From: Pycnococcus provasolii
Lineage: Eukaryota > Chlorophyta > Pseudoscourfieldiophyceae > Pseudoscourfieldiales
Assembly (NCBI GenBank): GCA_049487715.1
Contig: CP150582.1
Location: forward strand, 248,001 to 312,000
Direction: 5' to 3'
Length of the DNA stretch: 64,000 bases
Shown here in pieces: positions 10,009-22,207 of this stretch. Numbering within the stretch: the stretch's first letter is position 1; each line of letters begins with the position of its first letter. The translations under genes were made by a program, and so were the position numbers. The notes beneath the pieces are model-generated. The model was not told the DNA's origin. It did not search any database and saw nothing but the letters and a program-made list of their open reading frames with translations.

Positions 10009-11862
10009 CTACACGTGCACACGGCTTCGCAGCTGCTTGAGACCAGGCAGCTCGTCGCGCATCATGCTCGCGAACTCCTCGTAGTCAATCTTACCATCCT
10101 TATTCCTATCAATTTCCTCGACAAGCTTTTTCAGCTCCTGAGCATTCATATCACCTGAAGATGTTTTGAGCGCCTCCTCAAGTTCATCAAGTGTCAAGAA
10201 GCCGCTGCCATCCTTGTCCAGTGCCCTGAAGGCGGAGACGATCTTCTCGTCATTCACCGCGTTGTAGATGTGCATCGTCGCGGCAATGAACTCCTCGAGG
10301 TTCAACGTGCCGTTGCCATCAGCATCAACCTCGCCCATCAGATCGTGCAGCTGCTCCTCGCTCGCCTTGCATCCCTGCTTCGCGAGACCTTCCTTAAGCT
10401 CGTTGAAAGTGATCGATCCTGAACGATCGCGGTCAATGGCTTCGAACATGTTCTTAAGTCCCGCAATCTCGTCCGGCGTCATCGTTCCGGCGATGATCTG
10501 CAGTGCGCGGCGCTTGAGCTTGTTCATCTTTGAGAAGTGCGTGAGACGCTTAAGCACGACGGAGTCGAGCGGCGTGTCCTTGGCGTTGCCCTTCATCCAC
10601 GGGTGATCAAGCACCTGCTGGATCGTCCAGCGCTGCCTGGGGTCGCGCGTGAGCATGCCTGCCACCACCTCCTTCGCTTGCTGTGATGAGTAAAACGTGT
10701 CGTGTGAGAGAAAAGTGGAGCGGGAGAAGTTTAATGGGCGTCAGTTCCCGTCGATGAGGTTTGAAGTGCGCGCGCGCGTCGCATCTTTTTTTTTTCTCTC
10801 TCTCTCTTTCTTATGAACTCGGACATATCTCCGACGATACTCGTCAAGCGCACGACGCGTAAGCCGCGTCGGCTCGGATTAAACGAGGAATTATTTCGGG
10901 ATCGGAGTTCCACTCTTCACGGTTCTGCGCTGCGCCGCCGCTGCGCCGCCCCCCGCCGCCGCGCGTATAAGCAAAAACAAAACAGGCGTATATGCAACTT
11001 GTATAGTTAGGCAAACAAAACGAAAACGTACCTGCGAAACCGCCGGCCACGGCTTGGTGGAGAAGTCGAGGTCCGCCTTGAGGATGGCGTCGAAGATCTG
11101 CGGCTCCTGCTCCGCCCAGAACGGCGGCACGCCGCTGAGCAGGATGTACAGGATGATTCCGATCGACCACACGTCAGCCTCCATGCCGTAGTTCTTCCGC
11201 AAAACCTCAGGCGCGACGTAGTATGCGCTACCGACGATGTCCTTGAACGGGATGCCGGGCTTGACGAACACGCTGAGGCCAAAGTCCGTGAGCATCAGCT
11301 CGGCGTTGTCCGACTTGTCGCGCAGCAGGAAGTTCTCGGGCTTCAGGTCGCGGTGCATGACACCGAGGCCGTGGCAGTGCTGCAACGTCTCGAGCATGGA
11401 GCGGCAGATACCCGCGGCGTCCTTCTCGCTGTAGTACACACGGCTGACGATGCGGTCGAAGAGCTCGCCACCCTCCGCGACCTCCATCACGAGGTGCACG
11501 TGGTGCTTGTCCTCGTGCGCGCCGTGCAGGTGCACGACGTGCTTGACACCCGCGAGGTGGTGCATGATTTGGATTTCTCGCTTCACGTCGTCGATGTCCT
11601 CCTTGCGGACGAGCTTGCGCTTTGCGATGGACTTGATGCAGAGAGGATCCTGTGTCTTGATGTTGCGTGCGCGCTTGGCCGTGCCGAACTGGCCTCGGCC
11701 GAGCACTTCGCCGATCTGGTACATAGAGGAGAGCTCGACGAGCCCCTTGCCGAGTACTGTCTTCACGGAGCCCATGTCGCTCGACTGTTTTGTGCTGCTT
11801 TTGTTTGAGTGGGAAACTGGCGCCTCAGGTTGTGCTTCTCCTCCGCCGCACAAATTGCCCAT
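10009..11862 (-). CDS. CDPK: Calcium-dependent protein kinase (CDPK), two coding exons
   Basis: Exon 1 is 11862-11032 and exon 2 is 10680-10009; the predicted protein has 500 residues. The start at 11862 gives MGNLCGGG, the classic CDPK terminus for N-myristoylation (Gly2) and palmitoylation (Cys5). The kinase domain (about 47-305) has GRGQFGTAKRA, the Lys in LCIKSI, HRDLKPENF and DFGLSVF, followed by an autoinhibitory junction. Four canonical EF-hands follow: DRDRSGSITFNE, DADGNGTLNLEE, DKDGSGFLTLDE and DRNKDGKIDYEE. The splice sites GCAG/GTACG and CACAG/CAAG join in frame. Calcium opens the EF-hand lobe and releases the kinase. A further 153 stop-free codons without ATG precede the chosen start. 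Confidence 0.93.
10681..11031 (-). other. Intron of the CDPK gene (351 nt)
   Basis: On the minus strand the donor reads CAG/GTACGT and the acceptor CTCATCACAG/CAAG. Joining restores SQ-QAKEVVAGM across the conserved kinase C-lobe without changing frame. It contains a CT/GA run near 10790-10812. It is the clearest intron in the window. Confidence 0.9.
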
Positions 11863-13229
11863 TCTCAGGAAAAAGAGAGTGCCGGCTGCTCCGGCTACAC
11901 CGACGACTGCCGCTACCGTTCCAGCAGTGGCTGCACTGAAACCGCGCTTGCCTGAACCCGACGAGTTTACGCTCGGGTCAGCTGCACTTGCCGCGAAGCC
12001 TCGTGAAGTAGAGGTGGACGACGCTGCTGAAGCTGAAGTGGTTGTGCTGCTAAAGCTGCTAAAGCTGCTGCTCGACACAGAGACAAGAGGACGACAAGAA
12101 AACTCTTGGAAGACTCTTTGTTCTGCTGCTGCTGCTGCTCCCAGTACACGCACGTATCTTGTACGAGCAGATAAGCTGCACAGATAAGTTCCACACAGAC
12201 TACTACTCTGCAGGAGTAGTGGGCGTGAAGGAGACGTGGCGAACGACGTCTGAAACGACTCACGAACGACTGCGATTCGAGCGAAGCAAGAAGGAGACGA
12301 GCAAGGTGCGAGGCGACGCACAAGTGAGCTGTGTTAAGGTTATCGTAGCTGTGCTCACAACAAACAGGTGCCAACAGCTCCGGAGAGAGCTGGCCTAAAA
12401 GAAAGAAGTGCGAAACACCTTAACAAAACCTCTCGGGGACCTCTTGGGACCAACCACCGCGAAACAAACACTCGAGTAGTTCTTATGTATCGCTTGCTTG
12501 TGCTTGTATGCAGAAGAAACAAGCCCGTTGTTTTTCTTGCCCGTTGTTCTTGTTGTTGTTGTCTGTCGCTTCTTTGTTCACCTTGCTGTGTCTCTCGCTT
12601 GCATGCGCCTCTTGAAGACTTGCTGCTACAGCTGCTACACTCAATCCAGCGAATCCTTTCATGACGCGAAAACAACAACCATTTGATGGTTTTTGCATCC
12701 GAGAGACGTCGGCAAGTCTTCACGAGGACGATTCTTCCAGCGTTCTTCCAGGGGCGAGCCAGGTCACCACTCACCAGGTGCGCACGGGGTTGCGCAATGC
12801 GCACCAGTTGTTCGTCTGTGTTGGTTGTTGCGCACGCTCAAGCTTTCGTCTCTCTCTCTCTCTCTCTTTCTTGGGAGCCTCCTCCGTCCTATGTACATTC
12901 TTCATCAGTCGGCGGAGATTCCCTCCCCTCCCTAGACTAGGAACCCACCCCATCGCGTGTGCTTGCCTGACTCCTCAACACCAGTGTGGCGTTGGCTTGC
13001 ACGTGCCGTATATTCCTAGCACAGGCACAGGCTTAAACTTAGCACAAGGAGAAAGTCGAAAGACTTGGCGTCACTCTGGACAACCATGGAGCATGCCTCA
13101 TTAGACTTTATTTCCTCATTAGTCTATTAACAGTTACACATGTACCAGATACTTTTACGAGTAACCCCGAACCCCGAATTCGGGGTTTGAAATCCGCCCT
13201 CTGGTTCCCATACTACACAACAGGTATAT
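11863..13229. promoter_or_regulatory. Divergent region between the CDPK and the BSD-domain gene
   Basis: This 1.4-kb spacer separates two divergent starts. Bases 12321-11863 (minus strand) are stop-free in the CDPK frame but contain no ATG. A CT-rich microsatellite lies at about 12848-12870. Small open frames (e.g. 12355-12804 minus, 12661-13104 plus) have no recognisable features. It probably holds 5' UTRs and both promoters. Confidence 0.5.
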
Positions 13230-13230
13230 A

Positions 13231-13262
<32 letters not shown>

Positions 13263-16190
13263 TGTCAGTGTCATATGGCACAGGCATACCGTGTCAAGCC
13301 GCGTCACGGTCCACGTCAGCATCATGCTCATAGAGAAGTGTCGTTGTCGTCTAGTCGCTTGTCGTCTTGTCGTCTTGTCGCTTGTCACTCGTCGTCGTCG
13401 TCGTCGTCATCATCCGTTTCTGGTCATCGAAGTCCGGTGGTGGTTGGAGAGGGGACTGTGCCAGTGGTTACTAAGGAGGTGACTGCTCCAGTGGTTACTG
13501 CAGCATTGGCTGGTGACGTCACTCAACCTGGTCCTCAACCTCCATCAGCCGTGTCGAGCGCTGAGAAAGATGAGAAGAGCGCTCAGATGTCAGGCGGCGA
13601 CACTGTTGACAAATCGCCTTCGTCTTTGGTGGGTTCCCGTGTACCCCAACCAAATGTGCCGCCGCCGTCAAGCGTCCCGGAGATGTCAGTGGCAAGAGCA
13701 AAAGACAACGACGCATCTGCATCTGCGGACGACGCCTCTGCCTCTGCGACGGTGGACAAGGACAAGGACAAGGAAAAGGAAAAGACGGCAACGACATCAG
13801 CATCGGCAACGCCAGTGAGAAAGAAGAAAAAGAAAGTGAAGGCGGTACAGAAATCCAAGCAAACGCCACTCGCACCACCACCACCATCACTTGTCACGCA
13901 ACCGAGCTTAGCGAGCTTCGCCGCCGCAACCTTCGCAGCCGTGACCGTCGTTGCCACCAAGGCGATCCGAACGGGTGCGCCGTGGAGAGACCTCGAAAAA
14001 CGAGCTCGCTCTGGAAAAGAAGCGGCGTCTTCGGACGTGACGTCGTGGAATCTTGGCATGCGCGCCTCCGCATCCAGCGAGGCGGCGACGCTCGCAGCCG
14101 TGCTCGATGCGACGGGACTGCGACGCGCCGGACTGCCAGACAGCGTCGCGAACAAGAAGGAGGAGATGTTCACTGCTTCTGCAGACTCGCTCGCCGCACT
14201 CAGGTCTCCTATCGGCGCATTAGGAGCGCTACCAAGCGAGCAGGAGCGCGTCGCGGCGGAGCAAGCCACGTCAAGTGCCGCCCCGAAGCAGCCGCTGGAA
14301 ACGCCTAAGCAGCGAGCGAGAAGACTTAAGCGAGCGCGCGATCAGCGCGCCCGAGAAATGGAGGAGCAGCGGCGCGTGAATGCCGAGCGAGAAGCGATGG
14401 CGGCTGCCGAAGCGGAGCGGGCGTCAAAGGAGAAGGCGGAACGGGAGGCACGCGAGGCTGAGGAGGAACGGAAAAGGCGGGAGGAGCTGCGACGTCGCGA
14501 GGCGATTGCGGCAGCGGCGCGTGAGGAGGCTCGCCAGCGAGATCGAGAGGAGAAGGAGGCGGAGCGCAAGAGGCTTGCCGAGCAGCGGGAGGCTCAGCGA
14601 CTTGCCGTGAATGCCGCACGAGATGCGCTGCTCGTGCAGCTGCAAGATAACGAAATGGCATGCCGTGTGAATGTGCGCCTGACAGGACGCCGAGAAGACG
14701 ATGGGTCGTCAGCCGTCGTGATCACGACAACCGCTGAGGCATGCGACAGCGACGGCGATGGCAGCGAGGCGGTAACGACGACAGCGACGTCCGAGGTAAG
14801 CACTGGAGGTGAAGAGGCTACAAGCGTCGATCAAGCACTGCGACGCCATGCGGCACTTGGTCTCAACCTGCCGTTGCCAGAATCGAGACCGAATTTGCTC
14901 GGGACGCCGGACGATGCGTTCGGACGCCATGTCGCTCGCTCGGTCGTTGCTCTCGCGCTTCCGAGCGCGCTGGCTGGCAGTAGTGCAACCCAGCGCGCTG
15001 CCAGACTTGCGATGCTCGACGTGTCGCTCGTTGCGAGCACGTATCCCTCGGAGGGTGCGAGCCCCTTGACAACCAAGTTGGACGCGGAGGATGTTGACCC
15101 ACGAACGGCCGAGGCGGGTCGCGCTCTGCTGTTTTCGACAAAGGCTGTCGTCCCACGCGGCGCGTGGACGCAGGCGCCAATGGACCGCACTGCACGTAGT
15201 CTGCGCAATGCACCGTCTGGTGCAGGCGAGGCTGCTGCGACGGCGGTGCTCGAGCTTCTTGCGGCTGAGGCGGATGATGGAGAGCTGGGAAAGGCTGTGG
15301 ATGCTTCGGTCGAGGCGCTACGCAAGCCTCTTGATCGCCTTCGAGATGGCGACTTTGTCGCGTTTCATGGTGATGGGGAGCCTTCCAGCTACTGGGCAGT
15401 ATGTCGCATCATGCTTGCGGCTGCTCATCTTCACGATCGCACGGTTGCACTGCTCGCCGCGGATGCGGCGAGTGCCGCTGCCGACAAGACGTCTGCACGT
15501 CTTTCCGACGGCGCAGTGTCGCTCGCGCGCGCCCTGCGCAAGCTCGCAGAGGCAGCACACGCCGCGAGCGGTCAGGAGGACGATGAGCGCACTGCCGCTC
15601 TCGCGGAGCTGCTCTTCGGCGATCGACATCCGGTGTACGAGGCATCGGCGCGCATCGCGGCGTCCACTGCGGCGACGAAGGCGCTTCGCAGCGGTGACGA
15701 CGAGAACGATGCGCCGTCGTCGACAAGTGCACGCTCGATGCCGGAGCGACTTTGGGCGTATCGATCTCTTTGCTCCTCTTTCGTGGAGATGGGATGTGTC
15801 GCCGGCGCGAGTGCGATGGCACGTGCTGCGGCGGCGTACGGAGGCAGCTCTGGCTCCGGCGGCGGCGATTCCGGCGGCGAACAGGTGAGCTTTCTGGCGA
15901 TCCTTCGTAAGCCGGGCAACGCGAGCTCCGCCGCGGCAGCCTTGGATCCTCGCATACAGGAACTTCGTTCGGACGCGGGAACGTTCTTGGTTGGCCCGGG
16001 TGAGAACGACGCATCGTCGTACAAAGCATTCGCATCCTCGCTATCGCCTGGCGAGGCGGAGGCGAGCGAGGCGGCTGACAAGGCGCGATCTGAGGGAGTT
16101 GTCAAGGAGCTCGAACGTGCGGCCGTGCCGCATGTTGTGGATGCGAGCACGTTCTGGACACGATATTTGTACAGACTCAGCTCTTTGTAG
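13230..16190 (+). CDS. Large low-complexity protein with C-terminal BSD domain
   Basis: The protein has 986 residues from the ATG at 13230, which opens an 11-Ala run coded by a GGC/GCG microsatellite; an alternative ATG is at 13274. The first 200 residues are Ser/Thr/Pro-rich with Lys patches. A charged coiled coil (about 365-475, RERREEEK-type) follows, then an Ala-rich helical middle. The last 80 residues fit a BSD domain: IQELRSDAGTFLVGP early and the hallmark FWTRYLYRL at the end. BSD domains occur in TFIIH p62 and in plant DOS2-like proteins of unclear role. The rest is unrecognised. Nuclear or plastid location is undecided. Confidence 0.75.
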
Positions 16191-16251
16191 GAGCTGGATT
16201 TTGTAATATTGGATCAAAATGAAGGTTTTACACACATTTTTCATAAATTTT

Positions 16252-18099
16252 TTACGTGGGCGGTGGATCGGGTGGCTGGTTTGTCAGATCGGACGCCGAC
16301 GCGGGTTTCGTCACGCCGGGTGTCGGCGGAACGCCCGAGCCGTTGTCCGTGTGCGAGACGCTGTTCTCCAGCAAGTTGAGAAAGCTTTGACTTTTCTTCA
16401 AGTCTAATCCGAGTGGACCTGACGATGTTGCATCAATCGATCGCAGTTCCACCTGTGGCGGCACGGCAGGCGGGGGGTGGTCAAGCACGTTGTACGACAT
16501 GGAGCGTCGTTGACCACCCATGGCCATTCCACCTCTCGTTCCCATGTTGCTGCCTGACCCTTGCCATCCACCGTCGAATTGGCCGCCCATGTTCGATCCA
16601 TACAGATGTGCACCGTACGGCCCTCCTGGTCCAGGTGCTGGCGGTGCCTGTCCTCCATACCCGTACGGCGGTGCGCCGTAGTTACCCTGTGGTGGACCTC
16701 CGGGCATGGGATATCCCGGTGGGCCGCATGGCGGATAGTGATGGCTCGGTGGCGGTGGTGGCCCGTGGCCCGTCCACCTCGCGGGACCCACCGCGCTGTT
16801 CGGCGCGCCGGTGTTGTAGGCGCTGGGTGGCATCATGTACATTCTGTACGGTGGAGGTGGAGGTGGAGGTTGGCCGCCTTGGTGCTGTTGCATTGACCCT
16901 GGTGGCGGCGGTAAAAACGTTCCTCCAGGTGTAGCGCTAGCACCCATCGGCGGCGGCGGTGGCGGCGGCGGCGGTGGTGGTACGGAGGAAGACATGGGGT
17001 TAGGCGTTGCTTTCCCACCACTTCTTTTCGATGCCTTGGCACTGCCTGCACGTCCAGTGGGTGGAGGATTCGTCGACGATGGCTGGTTGTTGTTATTGGT
17101 TGCGGTTGATGGTTGGTTGGTTGGTTGGTTGGTTGTTGGCCGTTGCTGCTGGGCCTCCGTGGCGTCCGGTGGCGTATCAGGCTGTTGTGGTTGTTTGGTG
17201 GTATCTGCGGAGCCAGCGGCGGTGGCGGGTGCGGCAGCGGCGGCGGAGGTGTTGGCGGCGGTAGGCGTTGCTGCGGCAGCTGCTGCGGTGGCGTTGGCAT
17301 TCGAAGTCGCTGGCTTTCCCCCTAAAATCTTGCGCACGGCATGCTGCCAGATGTTAATCAGTCTGTGCCTGACAAGCGGCTTGAGCAGCACGTCCACGGC
17401 ACCTTTCTGCACACCTCGCATCACGAGGGAGATGCTCGAGGAGTTGGCGACGAGAACGACGGGAAGCTGGCACTTGTCGATGGACGTTTCCTGCAGTTCC
17501 GCCGCATCCGATCCTTCCAAAAATAACGCCGCGGCAAACATCGCGACGTCGTAAACGGTTTCCTGCTTGTTGAGGTTTGCAATAGCTTCCTTTGCCGAGT
17601 CGAACGGAGTCACCTCGAAGTGGCACTCTTCCAGGAGAGCTTTAGCTTCGTCAAGAGACGTCTGATCTTCGTCGACGAGCAGAACCTTAAGTCCGTCAGG
17701 AAATCCAGGGCGTGCGGGTAGCGCACTTTTCAGATCAAGCGACGCTGCTGGTAACGTTGCAGCGGCTGTGGCTGTGGTGTTCGTTGGGTGAACAGCAACG
17801 GAAGCAGTATGTTGATGATCCGTTTTGTCGTTGTTTTGCTGTTGTTGTTCGTCCCCCGCGAGTGTCGTGGTATTTGGCGACGGCGTGTTGTGCATATCTT
17901 CCGCAACAGCCGGCGCCGCAGCGAAGACGTTGTCGTCAGCAGAAATCTTGCTGCTTGTTAGCAAGATGGGCGCCGAGGTGGGTGCCGATGGTGCACCTGC
18001 CGCTGCCGTGTCTTCCGATGTCGTCGTCGTCGTCGTCAAAGCCGTGCCACCACCGTTGGCACCACTATTATGGTGAGCCGAGAGGTCTTCCATCATCAT
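16252..18099 (-). CDS. Pseudo-receiver domain protein (APRR2-like) with Pro-rich tail, no visible GARP domain
   Basis: The protein has 615 residues from the ATG at 18099. Residues about 130-265 form a receiver domain: FPDGLKVLLVDEDQTSLDEA keeps the acidic pair, and the Lys is kept in VDVLLKPL. The phosphoacceptor position falls in VYDVAMFAAAL, where Ala replaces Asp, so Asp phosphorylation is not expected. The trailing RLINIWQHAVRKI resembles plant B-type and APRR2-type regulators, which then carry a Myb-like GARP domain. None is seen here; instead there are Ala/Gln/Asn repeats and long Pro/Gly/Tyr stretches. It may be a transcription co-regulator. A missed exon remains possible. It is convergent with the BSD gene. 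Confidence 0.8.
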   Translation of the reverse strand: MMMEDLSAHHNSGANGGGTALTTTTTTSEDTAAAGAPSAPTSAPILLTSSKISADDNVFAAAPAVAEDMHNTPSPNTTTLAGDEQQQQNNDKTDHQHTASVAVHPTNTTATAAATLPAASLDLKSALPARPGFPDGLKVLLVDEDQTSLDEAKALLEECHFEVTPFDSAKEAIANLNKQETVYDVAMFAAALFLEGSDAAELQETSIDKCQLPVVLVANSSSISLVMRGVQKGAVDVLLKPLVRHRLINIWQHAVRKILGGKPATSNANATAAAAAATPTAANTSAAAAAPATAAGSADTTKQPQQPDTPPDATEAQQQRPTTNQPTNQPSTATNNNNQPSSTNPPPTGRAGSAKASKRSGGKATPNPMSSSVPPPPPPPPPPPMGASATPGGTFLPPPPGSMQQHQGGQPPPPPPPYRMYMMPPSAYNTGAPNSAVGPARWTGHGPPPPPSHHYPPCGPPGYPMPGGPPQGNYGAPPYGYGGQAPPAPGPGGPYGAHLYGSNMGGQFDGGWQGSGSNMGTRGGMAMGGQRRSMSYNVLDHPPPAVPPQVELRSIDATSSGPLGLDLKKSQSFLNLLENSVSHTDNGSGVPPTPGVTKPASASDLTNQPPDPPPT

Positions 18100-20026
<1,927 letters not shown>

Positions 20027-21921
20027 ATGGCCGGCATGCTGCTCCGTCCCATGCATGCTCTTCGTCTGGTGAAGAATACTACTAGTAGTCATGCTGCTCC
20101 TGTGTTGTCATGCACTCACGGTTGTCTTAAAGTTTATGCGTCTTCGCCATCCTGCTCATTTTATTCGACGGGGGCGTTCCCTGTGAGCGGCTTGTTTGTG
20201 GTGCCGTTTGATGCGTCCTCATCCATGGGAGTTTCTCGTGCCAGTGTTGGTGGTGGTGGCGTTTCTGGTACACGCAAGAAGGTCGGAGGCAATAAGATGA
20301 ACACTATCAGTACCCGCAGCACGCACACGACGTCTCCCCCCTTCTCCTCCACCACCACCACCATCGCTCGAATCATCAGCGCTCGTTCGCGTCGTCGTCA
20401 GCGTCAGGCTCGTCGTCAGGCTCATCCACCACAACGACGACGACGACAACAACAACGCCGAAGAAAATCACCGTCGAAATCACAACAGACACCGTCGACG
20501 ACTCCGACGAAGACGATGACGAAGACGCCGAAGCCACGGAAGGCGCGGACATGACGCCGAAAGCTGTCGTCAAGCAGCTCGACCGCTACATAGTCGGACA
20601 GCCGGATGCCAAGCGCGCCGTTGCCGTTGCACTGCGAAACAGATGGCGAAGGCACCAGGTGGCTGCGCCGATGCGCGACGAAATCATGCCCAAGAACATT
20701 CTCATGGTGGGACCCACAGGGTGTGGCAAGACGGAAATCGCCAAGCGACTTGCCAAGCTTGCCGACGCGCCATTCTTGAAGGTGGAAGCGACGAAATTCA
20801 CAGAGGTGGGTTTTCACGGACGTGACGTCGACCAGATCATTCGCGACCTCGTGGAAAATGCCATCGCGCTCGAGCGCGTCAAGGCGAAACGACGACTTGC
20901 CGCCGCGGTGTCCGCCGCCGTCGAGCAGAGGCTCGTCGAGGCTCTCGTAGGCGCGGATGCCGACACGGGAACGGTCGAGCAGTTTCGCACACTTCTGCGC
21001 AACGGCGACCTCGACGAGCGTACCGTGGACGTGGAGGTGCCACCAAGCAACGCGTCGTCAAAAGGCGTTCTCAGCACGGGTGGCAACGGAGAGCTCCACG
21101 CAGGTATGCAGGAGCTTGTCATCAAGGTGGACCAGATTTTCGGAAGCAAGGGAAAGGGTGGTGGGCGTATGGAGAAGAGACGTATGACCGTCAAGGAGGC
21201 GCGCCCGATTCTCGAGGAGATGGAGTACGACAAGAGCCTGAGCCCTGACACTCTCGCGCGCGACGCGCTCGTCAGCGCCGAGCAGGATGGCATCGTGGTG
21301 ATTGATGAGATTGACAAGATTGTCAGCTCGAACGATCACCGCCACGGCGCAGACGCGAGCTCGGAGGGCGTGCAGCGCGACCTTCTCCCAATCGTCGAGG
21401 GAACGGTCGTGAACACCAAGTACGGAAACGTCGACACGTCTCACATCCTGTTCATCTGCTCGGGCGCGTTCCACTCCACGAAGCCGTCGGACATGCTGGC
21501 TGAGCTGCAGGGACGCCTTCCCATCCGTGTCGAGCTGCAGGGTCTCACGAAGCGCGACTTGTTCCGCATCCTCACAGAGCCGGACTACAACATGATCCGC
21601 CAGCAGCAGGAGCTGCTCCGCTCAGAGGGCATCGACCTTCACTTCGAGGAAGATGCCGTGGATGCGATTGCGCAGGTGGCTTTCGAGGTGAACCGCACGA
21701 TGGACAACATTGGTGCGCGCCGACTTCACACGATTGTGGAGAAGATTTTAGAGGAGCTGTCATTCGACGCGCCAGACTGGGCACGCGACGAGCGCCGTCG
21801 ACTTCGCGAGGAGAAGGGCGAGCGGCCGGAGGTTGTTCGATTCACCGTGGACAAGGCGTACGTCGAGGCGAAGGTGCGCCATCTCCTGGAGACGAGCGAC
21901 GTCTCGAAGTTTATCCTGTAA
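20027..21921 (+). CDS. HSLU: HslU/ClpY ATPase of the HslUV protease, with organellar presequence
   Basis: The HslU core runs from 20551 (MTPKAVVKQLDRYIVGQ, the bacterial start) to 21921, 456 residues. It has Walker A GPTGCGKTE, the FTEVGFHGRDVDQIIRDLVE region, Walker B VVIDEIDKI, and a sensor/C-terminal part ending FIL. The core frame stays open and acidic upstream to about 20296. A good presequence (MAGMLLRPMHALRLV, ACC-ATG-G context, 20027) lies in a different frame. A short intron or an indel between about 20180 and 20400 must join them; its borders are not fixed (a GTGAGC at 20183 is one possible donor). HslU unfolds substrates for the HslV peptidase, in eukaryotes in mitochondria. Confidence 0.85.
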
Positions 21922-22207
21922 AAGGACTTGTAAAGGGAAGGGTAATAAGAACAGAATCAAAAAAAAAAGCACAAAACGTTTTACATAATCGGGACGACGT
22001 TCGAGCCACGCGGCCAACGCATCGGACCATACACGGCTTCCGGCCCAAACCCGTCGAGCGGCGGGGGTCCACCAAGCTGGCTGACGCGAAGCTGCACGAC
22101 TCCGTTCTTGCACAGCGCGAACAACTCGTAACCCTAATCCTAATGCTCGAACCCGACTCGTAGCCCTATCATAACCCTATTTCCTACCGGGCACATTATT
22201 GACCGCC
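21922..22207. other. Short intergenic region with a CCCTAA string
   Basis: Spacer between HslU and the ureide enzyme. TAACCCTAATCCTAATG at about 22130 and a second ATAACCCTA near 22170 are telomere-like strings within 80 bp of the next start. Confidence 0.5.

Noticed and set aside
12355-12804. Minus-strand 149-codon frame upstream of the CDPK, and 12661-13104 plus-strand frame
   Set aside because: Mutually overlapping, compositionally biased and without domains; the region reads as UTR and promoter.
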